A stretch of 5,362 bases of DNA from an uncultured Lachnospiraceae bacterium (GTDB lineage Bacteria; Bacillota; Clostridia; Lachnospirales; Lachnospiraceae), in NCBI GenBank assembly GCA_910589195.1, contig CAJUTC010000088.1, positions 1-5,362 of the forward strand. Direction: 5' to 3'. The position numbers and the translations under genes were made by a program. Shown one piece after another: positions 1-4,964 of this stretch (the stretch's first letter is position 1; each line of letters opens with the position of its first letter). Under the pieces are notes generated by a model that did no database searches, was not told the DNA's origin, and saw only the letters and a list, made by a program, of their open reading frames with translations.

Positions 1-211
1 CGGTGCACACTCGCTCCGCTCGGCGCGGTATAATCTCTGACGAGATTATACCATATCCTCCAGATATGCTACGCTGACGCGGTGCACACTCGCTCCGCTC
101 GGCGCGGTATAATCTCTGACGAGATTATACCATATCCTCCAGATATGCTACGCTGACGCGGTGCACACTCGCTCCGCTCGGCGCGGTATAATCTCTGACG
201 AGATTATACCA
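1..211. repeat. 79-bp tandem repeat array, 2.67 exact copies, each with a hairpin
   Basis: Copies begin at 1, 80 and 159; the third breaks off after position 211, where the following sequence diverges. The copies are identical by eye. Each unit has three parts: a GC-rich 26-bp block containing the palindrome GTGCAC; a 26-bp perfect inverted repeat (11-bp arms ggtataatctc/gagattatacc around a TGAC loop, at 27-52, 106-131 and 185-210); and a 27-bp linker whose start forms a 6-bp mini-hairpin with the last base of the repeat (catatc/gatatg, 52-57 with 63-68 in copy 1). Each large hairpin carries a TATAAT hexamer on both strands, but no convincing -35 element stands upstream on either strand. The left end lies at the window edge, so the array may be longer. 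It contains no credible coding frame. It resembles intergenic palindromic repeat families (REP/BIME-like) in architecture; its true family is not recognised. Confidence 0.95.
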
Positions 212-234
212 CAATTTTCCATTTCGGTAAACCT

Positions 235-275
235 TTGGGATGGAATTTTGTACAAAATACATTTTGTCATATAGA
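235..275 (+). promoter_or_regulatory. Candidate promoter with palindromic operator for the alpha-galactosidase gene
   Basis: The 14-bp sequence attttgtacaaaat at 245-258 is a perfect palindrome, the shape of a dimeric repressor or activator site. Two promoter readings overlap it. In one, TTGGGA (235-240) is separated by 17 bp from TACATT (258-263), so the palindrome fills the spacer. In the other, TTGTAC (248-253) is separated by 16 bp from TATAGA (270-275), so the palindrome covers the -35 box. Neither is close to consensus. The site is about 225 bp upstream of the start codon. Control by a sugar-responsive regulator is inference; no regulator gene for it is in the window. Confidence 0.4.
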
Positions 276-320
276 TCGAACAATAAGCCATATACAAATA
301 AAGCCTATCTAAGTATGATA

Positions 321-378
321 AAGGCATCAAAGTATACCGAGATCCCGTTTTCTCTTCAAAGACATACGGGGATGCCTT
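321..378 (+). promoter_or_regulatory. Nested stem-loop in the alpha-galactosidase leader
   Basis: The arms aaggcatc (321-328) and gatgcctt (371-378) pair perfectly over 8 bp. An inner stem cccgt/acggg (344-348 with 366-370) lies against the 3' arm, leaving a 15-nt bulge on the 5' side and a 17-nt loop. No U-tract follows, so it is not an intrinsic terminator. Shorter inverted repeats follow downstream: catta/taatg (417-421 with 426-430) and the 8-bp palindrome ttccggaa (446-453). If transcription starts near 270-280 the structure lies in the 5' leader and could affect mRNA stability or translation. No known riboswitch class is recognised. The rest of 212-482 shows no credible gene. Confidence 0.45.
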
Positions 379-482
379 GGGCAAAATTCAAATTGATCCA
401 TAGAGTACCACCGGAACATTAGGCATAATGATAGGTACGGCTAGATTCCGGAACTGCTCTGTAAGAAAAGGAGGAAATAATT

Positions 483-1679
483 ATGATTGCGGAACGACCG
501 CCTATGGGCTGGAACTCCTGGAATACGTTTGGGAAAGACATTAACGAAACTTTGATTTTTCAGATTGCCGATACTATGGTAGATAAGGGCTACCGGGATG
601 CCGGATATGAATACCTGATCATTGATGACTGCTGGGCCTTAAAAGAGCGTGATCCTAATGGGAACCTGGTTCCCGATCCTCAGAAATTTCCAAATGGAAT
701 GAAGGCGGTGGCCGATTATGTCCACAGCAAGGGCTTAAAATTCGGCATGTACTCCTGCGCCGGAATACTCACATGCGCCGGCTACCCTTCCAGCTACGAT
801 CATGAATTTCAGGATGCCGCCCTGTTTGCTGGCTGGGGGATTGATTACCTGAAATATGACTACTGCAATTTCCCTAAAAACGCAGATTGCGTCAACCGCT
901 ACCACACCATGAGCATGGCTTTAAAAGCTACTGGGAGAGAGATTCTGTTTGCCGCCTGCAACTGGGGCTGTGAAGAATCCTGGAACTGGATGCGTTCCAT
1001 CGGCGCTCACACCTATCGTTCTACCGGCGATATCTTTGATAATTACCGTTCCTTTATGGGAATCTTCCAGTCCCAACTGGAACACTTAAGCCAATCTGGC
1101 CCATACTGTTTCAATGACATGGATATGCTGACTGCTGGTATGTACAGCCAAGGGAATGTGGCCATTGGAAAGCCCTGCACTGACAGCGAATACCGGATGC
1201 AGTTCTCCCTCTGGTGCCTTTCCGGGACTCCTCTGATTATGGGTGCTGACATTCGTGGGATACCGCCTCAAATAGAACGGCTCCTTTTAAATAAGGAGCT
1301 GATTTCCATCAACCAGGATCCAGAATGCCGTCCCCCCTGCCTGGCAGGAAAAAGAAGTGTTATGATTCCCCTGGAAAACTCAGATGAAGCCACTGAACCG
1401 CTGCGGGTTATAAAGGATAAACTGTTTACCTTTATCAAGCATCTCTCGAACCAAAAATTTATCATAGCTTATTATAACCTTTATGAAGAAGAACAAGAAA
1501 TCCAATGTATTTTTGCGGATGTAGGTCTTCCCTATGCTTCTGGTTACGGGTTCGACATGACTGATGTATTCACCGGAGAGCACATAGGCATTAAGCGGGA
1601 CTACCACATTGTTTCGGTTCCCGGACATGACTGCCGCCTGTTCTGCTGCCGCCTGGCAAAATGCGCGGCATCTGACTAA
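483..1679 (+). CDS. Alpha-galactosidase, glycoside hydrolase family 27 (cytoplasmic)
   Basis: A retaining glycosidase expected to release terminal alpha-linked galactose from melibiose, raffinose-family or galactomannan-derived oligosaccharides. The 398 residues are a normal length for a bacterial GH27. Family landmarks appear in order: PPMGWNSWNTF (6-16); the Asp pair and Cys of IIDDCW (46-51); TCAGYPSS (97-104); YLKYDYC (122-128) with the predicted nucleophile Asp126; CNWG (159-162); RSTGD (179-183) with the predicted acid/base Asp183; and NDMDML (211-216). Residues from about 295 to the end would form the C-terminal beta-sandwich domain. There is no signal peptide or membrane segment, so it acts in the cytoplasm on imported sugar. 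The start is fixed by AAAAGGAGG at 466-474, 8 nt before ATG. The protein is Cys-rich for its class, including a CC pair near the end. GH27 also includes alpha-N-acetylgalactosaminidases and beta-L-arabinopyranosidases, so exact substrate specificity is not proved. Confidence 0.93.
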   Translation: MIAERPPMGWNSWNTFGKDINETLIFQIADTMVDKGYRDAGYEYLIIDDCWALKERDPNGNLVPDPQKFPNGMKAVADYVHSKGLKFGMYSCAGILTCAGYPSSYDHEFQDAALFAGWGIDYLKYDYCNFPKNADCVNRYHTMSMALKATGREILFAACNWGCEESWNWMRSIGAHTYRSTGDIFDNYRSFMGIFQSQLEHLSQSGPYCFNDMDMLTAGMYSQGNVAIGKPCTDSEYRMQFSLWCLSGTPLIMGADIRGIPPQIERLLLNKELISINQDPECRPPCLAGKRSVMIPLENSDEATEPLRVIKDKLFTFIKHLSNQKFIIAYYNLYEEEQEIQCIFADVGLPYASGYGFDMTDVFTGEHIGIKRDYHIVSVPGHDCRLFCCRLAKCAASD

Positions 1680-1881
1680 TATCCTAACAACGGGTGGTTG
1701 AACCTTGCTTTCCGGCTGATGTGAATGACAAACCCGCACGCGCCCGGCTAAGGACGGACACACACAAAAGGTCTAGCGGGCGCATTTGGCATCCCTGAAT
1801 TTATGCCCCCTATTTTTGCGGCGGAACTTTCACCGCACCGAGGGAAAAGCCTCTTCTCAAACTGGATAAGGAGAACATAAC
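1680..1881 (+). other. Intergenic stretch with two hairpins between the alpha-galactosidase and CxxC genes
   Basis: No credible gene is seen. One GC-rich hairpin pairs gcgccc (1740-1745) with gggcgc (1778-1783), extended inward by gct/agc past a single bulged G, with a loop of about 25 nt; no U-tract follows, so it is a poor terminator. A second structure at 1808-1844 nests tgcgg/ccgca (1817-1821 with 1833-1837) inside ccct/aggg (1808-1811 with 1841-1844). Because no strong terminator or clear promoter is present, read-through from the alpha-galactosidase into the next gene is possible, with the hairpins acting as processing or attenuation elements. That role is inference. Confidence 0.4.
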
Positions 1882-2106
1882 GTGACAACAGATACTGACC
1901 ACATCTGCAAAAAATGTGGCAAGGCACTGACCCTTGATGAAATTGCCATAACAAAAAAACTGGTAAACCGGGGTGCTTCTGCCTTTTTCTGCACAGTCTG
2001 CCTTGCCGATGCTTTCGATGTCACCACAGAAGACATTCAAGCAAAAATCCGGTATTTTAAAGAAATAGGATGTACATTATTCCTGCCCTTTCCGTCTATT
2101 TTATAG
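1882..2106 (+). CDS. Small CxxC...CxxC (putative zinc-ribbon) protein of unknown function
   Basis: A 74-residue protein with two Cys pairs, C9-x-x-C12 and C37-x-x-C40, separated by 24 residues, the usual layout of a four-Cys zinc ribbon. A fifth Cys (C64) lies in a GCTLF segment near the C-terminus. The middle (EIAITKKLVNRGA) and the following segment to residue 60 look helical. There is no signal peptide or membrane segment, so it is probably cytoplasmic. Translation most likely starts at GTG (1882), supported by AAGGAG at 1868-1873 with 8-nt spacing. From memory, similar small proteins with a KKLVNRG-like core and a GCTLF ending occur in clostridia, but I cannot name a characterised family. 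Its position after the alpha-galactosidase and before a terminator suggests co-transcription; a role in sugar metabolism is not shown. Metal binding is inferred from the Cys spacing only. Confidence 0.75.
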   Translation: MTTDTDHICKKCGKALTLDEIAITKKLVNRGASAFFCTVCLADAFDVTTEDIQAKIRYFKEIGCTLFLPFPSIL

Positions 2107-2141
2107 TTTGGGCAGCCTTAAAAAACTTTTCTGTATAACAC

Positions 2142-2185
2142 AAAGCGTCTTGTCCTGCCTCATATGCTTGGCAAGGCGTTTTTTT
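2142..2185 (+). terminator. Intrinsic terminator after the CxxC gene
   Basis: The 5' arm 2142-2154 pairs with the 3' arm 2170-2182, giving about 13 bp with three G-U pairs and a core of cgtcttgtc against ggcaaggcg. The loop spans 15 nt (2155-2169), and the 3' arm runs into a T7 tract (2179-2185). It begins 35 bp after the stop codon. It separates the alpha-galactosidase/CxxC unit from the binding-protein gene, which therefore needs its own promoter. Confidence 0.85.
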
Positions 2186-2204
2186 AATTACCATTTTCCA
2201 TCCC

Positions 2205-2229
2205 AGGCTTTTTTCAGGAAAAGCCTTTT
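2205..2229 (+). other. 8-bp hairpin upstream of the binding-protein gene
   Basis: Perfect arms aggctttt (2205-2212) and aaaagcct (2219-2226) enclose a 6-nt loop, followed by a short T run. It could be a weak back-up terminator for the upstream unit, or an operator-like inverted repeat just upstream of the next promoter. The short T run and AT-rich stem make either role uncertain. Confidence 0.4.
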
Positions 2230-2256
2230 ACTCTATATCCACAGCACATCCGATTA

Positions 2257-2285
2257 TGTTTTTTCCGATTACCGCATGCTAAAAT
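2257..2285 (+). promoter_or_regulatory. Weak candidate promoter for the sugar-binding protein gene
   Basis: TAAAAT at 2280-2285 matches five of six -10 positions. The hexamer 17 bp upstream (2257-2262, tgtttt) is a poor -35, so the promoter may need an activator. A promoter is expected here because an intrinsic terminator ends just upstream at 2185. No catabolite-response (cre) match was found by eye. The next gene starts 58 nt downstream. Confidence 0.35.
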
Positions 2286-2342
2286 CCTATCATAACAAAA
2301 CAAAAAACCTGCTGGACACAGCAAGTAGAGGAGGACATAATA

Positions 2343-3629
2343 ATGAAAAAGAATCGAATGTTATCTGTAATTTGGGCCGCTTCCATGTGCACATTTCTGG
2401 TAGCCTGCGGCGGCAGCGCTGGTAATAATTCGGATTCCGGCAATTCTGGAAACAACCCAGGCACTCTTTCCGTTTCGATCTGGGACAACAATCAGCTTCC
2501 TGGCCTTCGTTCCATTATGGAAGATTTTACTAATGAAACCGGGATTCCTGTTGATATCCAAGTTGTGCCATGGGATCAATACTGGACCCTTCTGGAAGCA
2601 GGAGCACAGGGCGGAACCCTTCCAGATGTTTTTTGGATGCACTCTACTTATAGCCAGCGGTTCATGCGTAATGATATGCTGCTTGACCTGACAGATCGGA
2701 TTGCCCAGAGTGATGTGATTGATCCAGATAACTATTATCAGGATGTTTTAGGCCTGTATCAGTATGATGGAAAAACTTACGCCATACCCAAGGATTACGA
2801 CACCATTGCCCTGTGGTACAATAAAACCATGTTTGACGAGGCAGGTATCTCCTATCCGGATGAAACATGGACCTGGGAAACATTGGCTGACGCTGCTGCG
2901 AAACTTACCAATAAGGAGAAAAATATATATGGCTTCGCTTCTCCCGCCGCTTATAACCAAGATGGCTACTACAACCTGATTTATGACATGGGCGGTTACA
3001 TCCTGAATGAAGATAAGTCCGCATCTGGCTGGGATGCGCCAGAAACAATTGCCGCCATGAACTGGTGGTATGATAACCTGGTAACCGTTTCCATGCCAAC
3101 CCAGGAAATGATGGGCGAAAATACTACGGATGTATTGTTTAGTTCCGGACGCTCCGCTATGACCCTGCAGGGCTCCTGGATGATCAAGTCACTTACTGAT
3201 AACGAATACGTAGCAGAAAATGGTGATGTGGCAGTGCTTCCCATGGCAAATGACGGCACAAGAAAAACCATTTACAATGGCCTTGGATGGGCCGCGGCGG
3301 CAGAAAGCCCTAATGCAGAAAGCGCCTGGAAACTTCTGGAATATCTGGGAAGCGAAGGTGCTCAGAAAAAGCAGGCGGAATCCGGAGTCACCATGTCAGC
3401 TTACATCGGAACTTCTGATAAGTGGGTTGACTGTGCGCCAGATTTTAATCTGCAGGCATACTTAGATATGGCAAACGACATGGTAATCCGTCCTTACACA
3501 GCCAACACAAAAATCTGGGAAGATTACTCCCAAGAAGTAATGGTAAGAGTGTACACTGGTGAAATCACTATGGAAGAAGGATGCAGGGAAATCGCGGCTT
3601 TCATGAATGAGAAAATGGCAGAAGAATAA
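2343..3629 (+). CDS. Extracellular sugar-binding lipoprotein of a CUT1-type ABC importer
   Basis: The 428-residue length is typical of family 1 solute-binding proteins. A type II signal peptide (charged MKKNR, hydrophobic stretch, lipobox LVAC at 19-22) predicts lipidation at Cys22 and anchoring on the outer face of the membrane. A flexible Gly/Ser/Asn linker (23-41) precedes the mature fold, which opens with the strand LSVSIWDN (42-49). CUT1 signatures follow: LPDVFWMH (93-100); ALWYNKTMFDEAGI (156-169) with the Pro/Thr-Trp segment to about 179; and FSSGRSAMTLQGSW (266-279). Numerous Trp and Tyr residues suit stacking against sugar rings. The start is set by AGAGGAGG (2327-2334), 8 nt before ATG. 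The alpha-galactosidase upstream suggests an alpha-galactoside ligand, but ligand assignment is inference. Unusually, no permease genes follow: a terminator ends the unit about 105 bp after the stop codon. Confidence 0.92.
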   Translation: MKKNRMLSVIWAASMCTFLVACGGSAGNNSDSGNSGNNPGTLSVSIWDNNQLPGLRSIMEDFTNETGIPVDIQVVPWDQYWTLLEAGAQGGTLPDVFWMHSTYSQRFMRNDMLLDLTDRIAQSDVIDPDNYYQDVLGLYQYDGKTYAIPKDYDTIALWYNKTMFDEAGISYPDETWTWETLADAAAKLTNKEKNIYGFASPAAYNQDGYYNLIYDMGGYILNEDKSASGWDAPETIAAMNWWYDNLVTVSMPTQEMMGENTTDVLFSSGRSAMTLQGSWMIKSLTDNEYVAENGDVAVLPMANDGTRKTIYNGLGWAAAAESPNAESAWKLLEYLGSEGAQKKQAESGVTMSAYIGTSDKWVDCAPDFNLQAYLDMANDMVIRPYTANTKIWEDYSQEVMVRVYTGEITMEEGCREIAAFMNEKMAEE

Positions 3630-3638
3630 GGTTTTGAT

Positions 3639-3704
3639 ATGAAATATCGTGAAGGAAAACTTTACGAGGGAGCTGATAAGAATTTCTCTCAAAAAACCAC
3701 ATAG
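3639..3704 (+). CDS. Doubtful 21-codon open frame after the binding-protein gene
   Basis: ATG at 3639 opens a frame of 21 residues (starting MKYREGKLYE) ending at TAG 3702-3704, only 9 nt after the preceding stop codon. No clear ribosome binding site is seen, although the GAAGAA at the end of the upstream gene might serve. Its position, where a permease gene would normally start, makes it either a leader-type peptide, a decayed remnant, or chance. It is followed by the terminator at 3734. No homology is recognised. Confidence 0.15.
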   Translation: MKYREGKLYEGADKNFSQKTT

Positions 3705-3733
3705 ATACGCCGTTTTTAGGCGAGATTCATTTT

Positions 3734-3768
3734 AAAGGTGTTGCTTTCGGGCAGCGCCTTTTATTTTA
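3734..3768 (+). terminator. Intrinsic terminator ending the sugar locus
   Basis: The 5' arm aaaggtgttgc (3734-3744) pairs with gcagcgccttt (3751-3761) over 11 bp, including two G-U pairs. The loop is 6 nt (tttcgg), and the 3' arm runs into TTTTATTTT. It closes the binding-protein transcript before any transporter permease gene. Confidence 0.85.
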
Positions 3769-3967
3769 CTAGTCCAGGGTCAAAAAGGCAAGGCGGTGTA
3801 AAACATGCCAGCCCCTGCCATGCTGGGTTACTTTTATAGCTTTGAAACGGAACCGTATTCTTTCTATCTTTCTATCAGATGCCTGAGCATAGAATATTAC
3901 AAAACAGAACTCAGAATCATCTAATATTCACACAATAAAATCTCCGCTTTTTCTGTAAAGTATCTAT

Positions 3968-4001
3968 TTGTAACATGATTGTCACATCTATTTTGTATGA
4001 T
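3968..4001 (+). promoter_or_regulatory. 11-bp-period direct repeat resembling an OmpR/PhoB-family binding box
   Basis: TTGTAACAT (3968-3976) recurs as TTGTCACAT (3979-3987) with one mismatch and an exact 11-bp period. A looser third copy, TTGTATGAT, lies at 3993-4001. Viewed as gtaaca-N5-gtcaca, this resembles the tandem half-site layout of Bacillus PhoP and other OmpR/PhoB winged-helix regulators, two of which bind head to tail one helical turn apart. A -10-like TATGAT (3996-4001) lies just downstream, which would put the repeats over its -35 region. The nearest candidate binder is the regulator encoded at 4281-4928, suggesting autoregulation. That link is inference. Confidence 0.45.
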
Positions 4002-4083
4002 AGAAAAACGAAGTCTATTCTATGTAATAATAGTATTCACACAGTCAATCGTCATCAGAAAATTCAAACTGACTCTTTTGGGG

Positions 4084-4113
4084 TTGTTTTATGCTGACAG
4101 CTTTTGATATAAT
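4084..4113 (+). promoter_or_regulatory. Promoter P1 for the response regulator, extended -10 type
   Basis: TATAAT at 4108-4113 is a full consensus -10, preceded by TG at 4105-4106, which makes an extended -10 (TGnTATAAT). A partial -35, TTGTTT, lies at 4084-4089 with an 18-bp spacer. Transcription would start near 4120, giving a leader of about 160 nt before the regulator's start codon. Confidence 0.6.
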
Positions 4114-4136
4114 ATTATTATTTTGTTAATCAAAGG

Positions 4137-4166
4137 TTGAACAAATCGAATTAAAAAAGATACAAT
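4137..4166 (+). promoter_or_regulatory. Promoter P2 for the response regulator
   Basis: TTGAAC (4137-4142) and TACAAT (4161-4166) are separated by 18 bp, a reasonable sigma-A type promoter. Transcription would start near 4173, about 15 nt before the first arm of the structured leader at 4188. P1 and P2 together would give two transcripts differing by about 50 nt. Confidence 0.45.
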
Positions 4167-4187
4167 GAATTCAATGATTGGAACTTC

Positions 4188-4253
4188 AAGATGCGCCAAG
4201 CGGGGAGTAATCCGGCATCAAGGTGGCAAAAGACCTTTTGACACCAACATCTT
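4188..4253 (+). promoter_or_regulatory. Structured leader with mutually exclusive stems upstream of the response regulator
   Basis: Two alternative stems share one segment. The arm gatgc (4190-4194) can pair with gcatc (4215-4219). Alternatively, the overlapping aagatg (4188-4193) can pair with catctt (4248-4253), closing the whole region. Between them an independent hairpin forms from ggtg/cacc and caaaa/ttttg (4222-4245) with one internal mismatch and a GACC loop. It ends 14 nt before the AAAGGAAGG ribosome binding site (4268-4276). Overlapping alternative pairings next to a ribosome binding site are typical of cis-regulatory RNA. No known riboswitch consensus is recognised, and there is no U-tract terminator. 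Confidence 0.35.
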
Positions 4254-4280
4254 ATGATCAATTTAGTAAAGGAAGGATAA

Positions 4281-4928
4281 ATGCGCGTTTTAATAGTTGA
4301 AGATGATTTAGATATGCGGAAGATACTAAAATTATATCTGCAAAAAGAAGGGTTTATTGTGAGTATCGTATCAAATGGACAAGAGGCTATTGATTTCTTA
4401 TCTGAAAATCAGGTGCATTTAGTTATCATGGATTGGATGATGCCAGTTAAAAATGGGGTTCAAACCTGCCGTGAAATTAGGCTCTTGCGGATTCCTACAA
4501 AAATTTTAATGCTGACAGCAAAAGGAGATAATGAAGATGAGATAACAGGTCTTACCTGCGGTGCTGATGATTATCTCAGAAAACCGTTTAATATTCAGAT
4601 TTTACTGCTTCGAATACGGAAACTATGCCATGCGGAAAATCTCCTGTCTTTTCAGGATATCAGACTTAATCCTGACACCATGGAAGTGACAAAGCACGGA
4701 GAACGAATTATTCTTACAAAAACAGAATATGAACTTTTGAAATTTTTCCTTTCCAATCCAAACCAAGTTCTCTCAAGAGAGCTTCTGCTGGATCATATTT
4801 GGGGAATAGACTATGAGGGAGATATTCGTACGGTTGATACAACAATTCGGCGATTACGACTAAAAATTGGAGATACCATTATTCAGACCAGAGTTGGTCT
4901 GGGATATATGATAACATCGAATAATTAA
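4281..4928 (+). CDS. OmpR/PhoB-family response regulator
   Basis: A complete 215-residue two-component regulator that should bind DNA after phosphorylation by a partner histidine kinase. The receiver domain spans about 1-116, with the acidic pair Asp8-Asp9, the phosphorylation site Asp51 (VIMDWMMP), Thr79 (MLTA) and the conserved Lys101 (RKPF). The winged-helix DNA-binding domain spans about 124-213, with LTKTEYELLKFF (145-156), the recognition-helix region RTVDTTIRRLRLKI (183-196) and the wing GLGYM (206-210). All receiver active-site residues are present, so phosphorylation control should be intact. AAAGGA (4268-4273) lies 7 nt before ATG. No kinase gene is in the window; instead the next gene, 36 nt downstream, encodes a class D beta-lactamase-like lipoprotein, probably in the same transcript. 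Base composition is more AT-rich than in the sugar genes to the left. The target genes are unknown. Confidence 0.93.
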   Translation: MRVLIVEDDLDMRKILKLYLQKEGFIVSIVSNGQEAIDFLSENQVHLVIMDWMMPVKNGVQTCREIRLLRIPTKILMLTAKGDNEDEITGLTCGADDYLRKPFNIQILLLRIRKLCHAENLLSFQDIRLNPDTMEVTKHGERIILTKTEYELLKFFLSNPNQVLSRELLLDHIWGIDYEGDIRTVDTTIRRLRLKIGDTIIQTRVGLGYMITSNN

Positions 4929-4946
4929 CAAATGGATACAATAAGC

Positions 4947-4952
4947 GGGAGG
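4947..4952 (+). promoter_or_regulatory. Ribosome binding site of the lipoprotein gene, wide spacing
   Basis: GGGAGG lies 12 nt before ATG 4965, wider than the 7-8 nt seen at the other genes here. No better start codon lies closer in frame, and the encoded N-terminus is a good lipoprotein signal, so this start is preferred. Confidence 0.6.
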
Positions 4953-4964
4953 AAACTTTATTAT

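Larger units (their letters stand above)
3769..4280 (+). other. Long AT-rich intergenic region upstream of the response regulator
   Basis: About 510 bp with no credible gene on either strand. The left part has a 5-bp inverted repeat ccagc/gctgg (3808-3812 with 3822-3826). Base composition turns clearly more AT-rich after about 3840 and stays so through the next two genes. The right part holds direct repeats at 3968-3987, two promoters (4084-4113 and 4137-4166) and a structured leader (4188-4253), listed separately. The density of these signals suggests a heavily regulated control region. Confidence 0.6.

Noticed and set aside
1..211. CRISPR array
   Set aside because: The whole 79-bp unit repeats exactly, with no unique spacers between repeats, so it is a simple tandem array.
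148..384. 78-codon open frame on the minus strand
   Set aside because: It runs through the tandem repeat and the leader hairpin, has no ribosome binding site that fits, and its protein looks like chance sequence.
240..422. 60-codon open frame on the plus strand upstream of the alpha-galactosidase
   Set aside because: It starts at the palindromic operator-like site, lacks a ribosome binding site, has an atypical residue mix and overlaps the leader hairpin.
1380..1763. 127-codon open frame on the minus strand
   Set aside because: It lies mostly antisense to the convincing C-terminal part of the alpha-galactosidase and shows no recognisable domain; a shadow frame.
1740..1783. Intrinsic terminator after the alpha-galactosidase
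   Set aside because: The GC-rich stem is good, but the loop is long and no U-tract follows; kept only as a hairpin.
2108..2425. 105-codon open frame on the plus strand
   Set aside because: It reads through the intrinsic terminator and promoter region and into the start of the binding-protein gene in another frame, without a ribosome binding site.
3649..3735. 28-codon GTG-started frame that might be a decayed permease N-terminus
   Set aside because: No ribosome binding site, no membrane segment and no recognisable permease motif; too short to support.
4188..4253. A known riboswitch class such as c-di-GMP, purine, fluoride or guanidine
   Set aside because: The conserved core sequences of those classes were not found by eye; only unnamed alternative stems are claimed.
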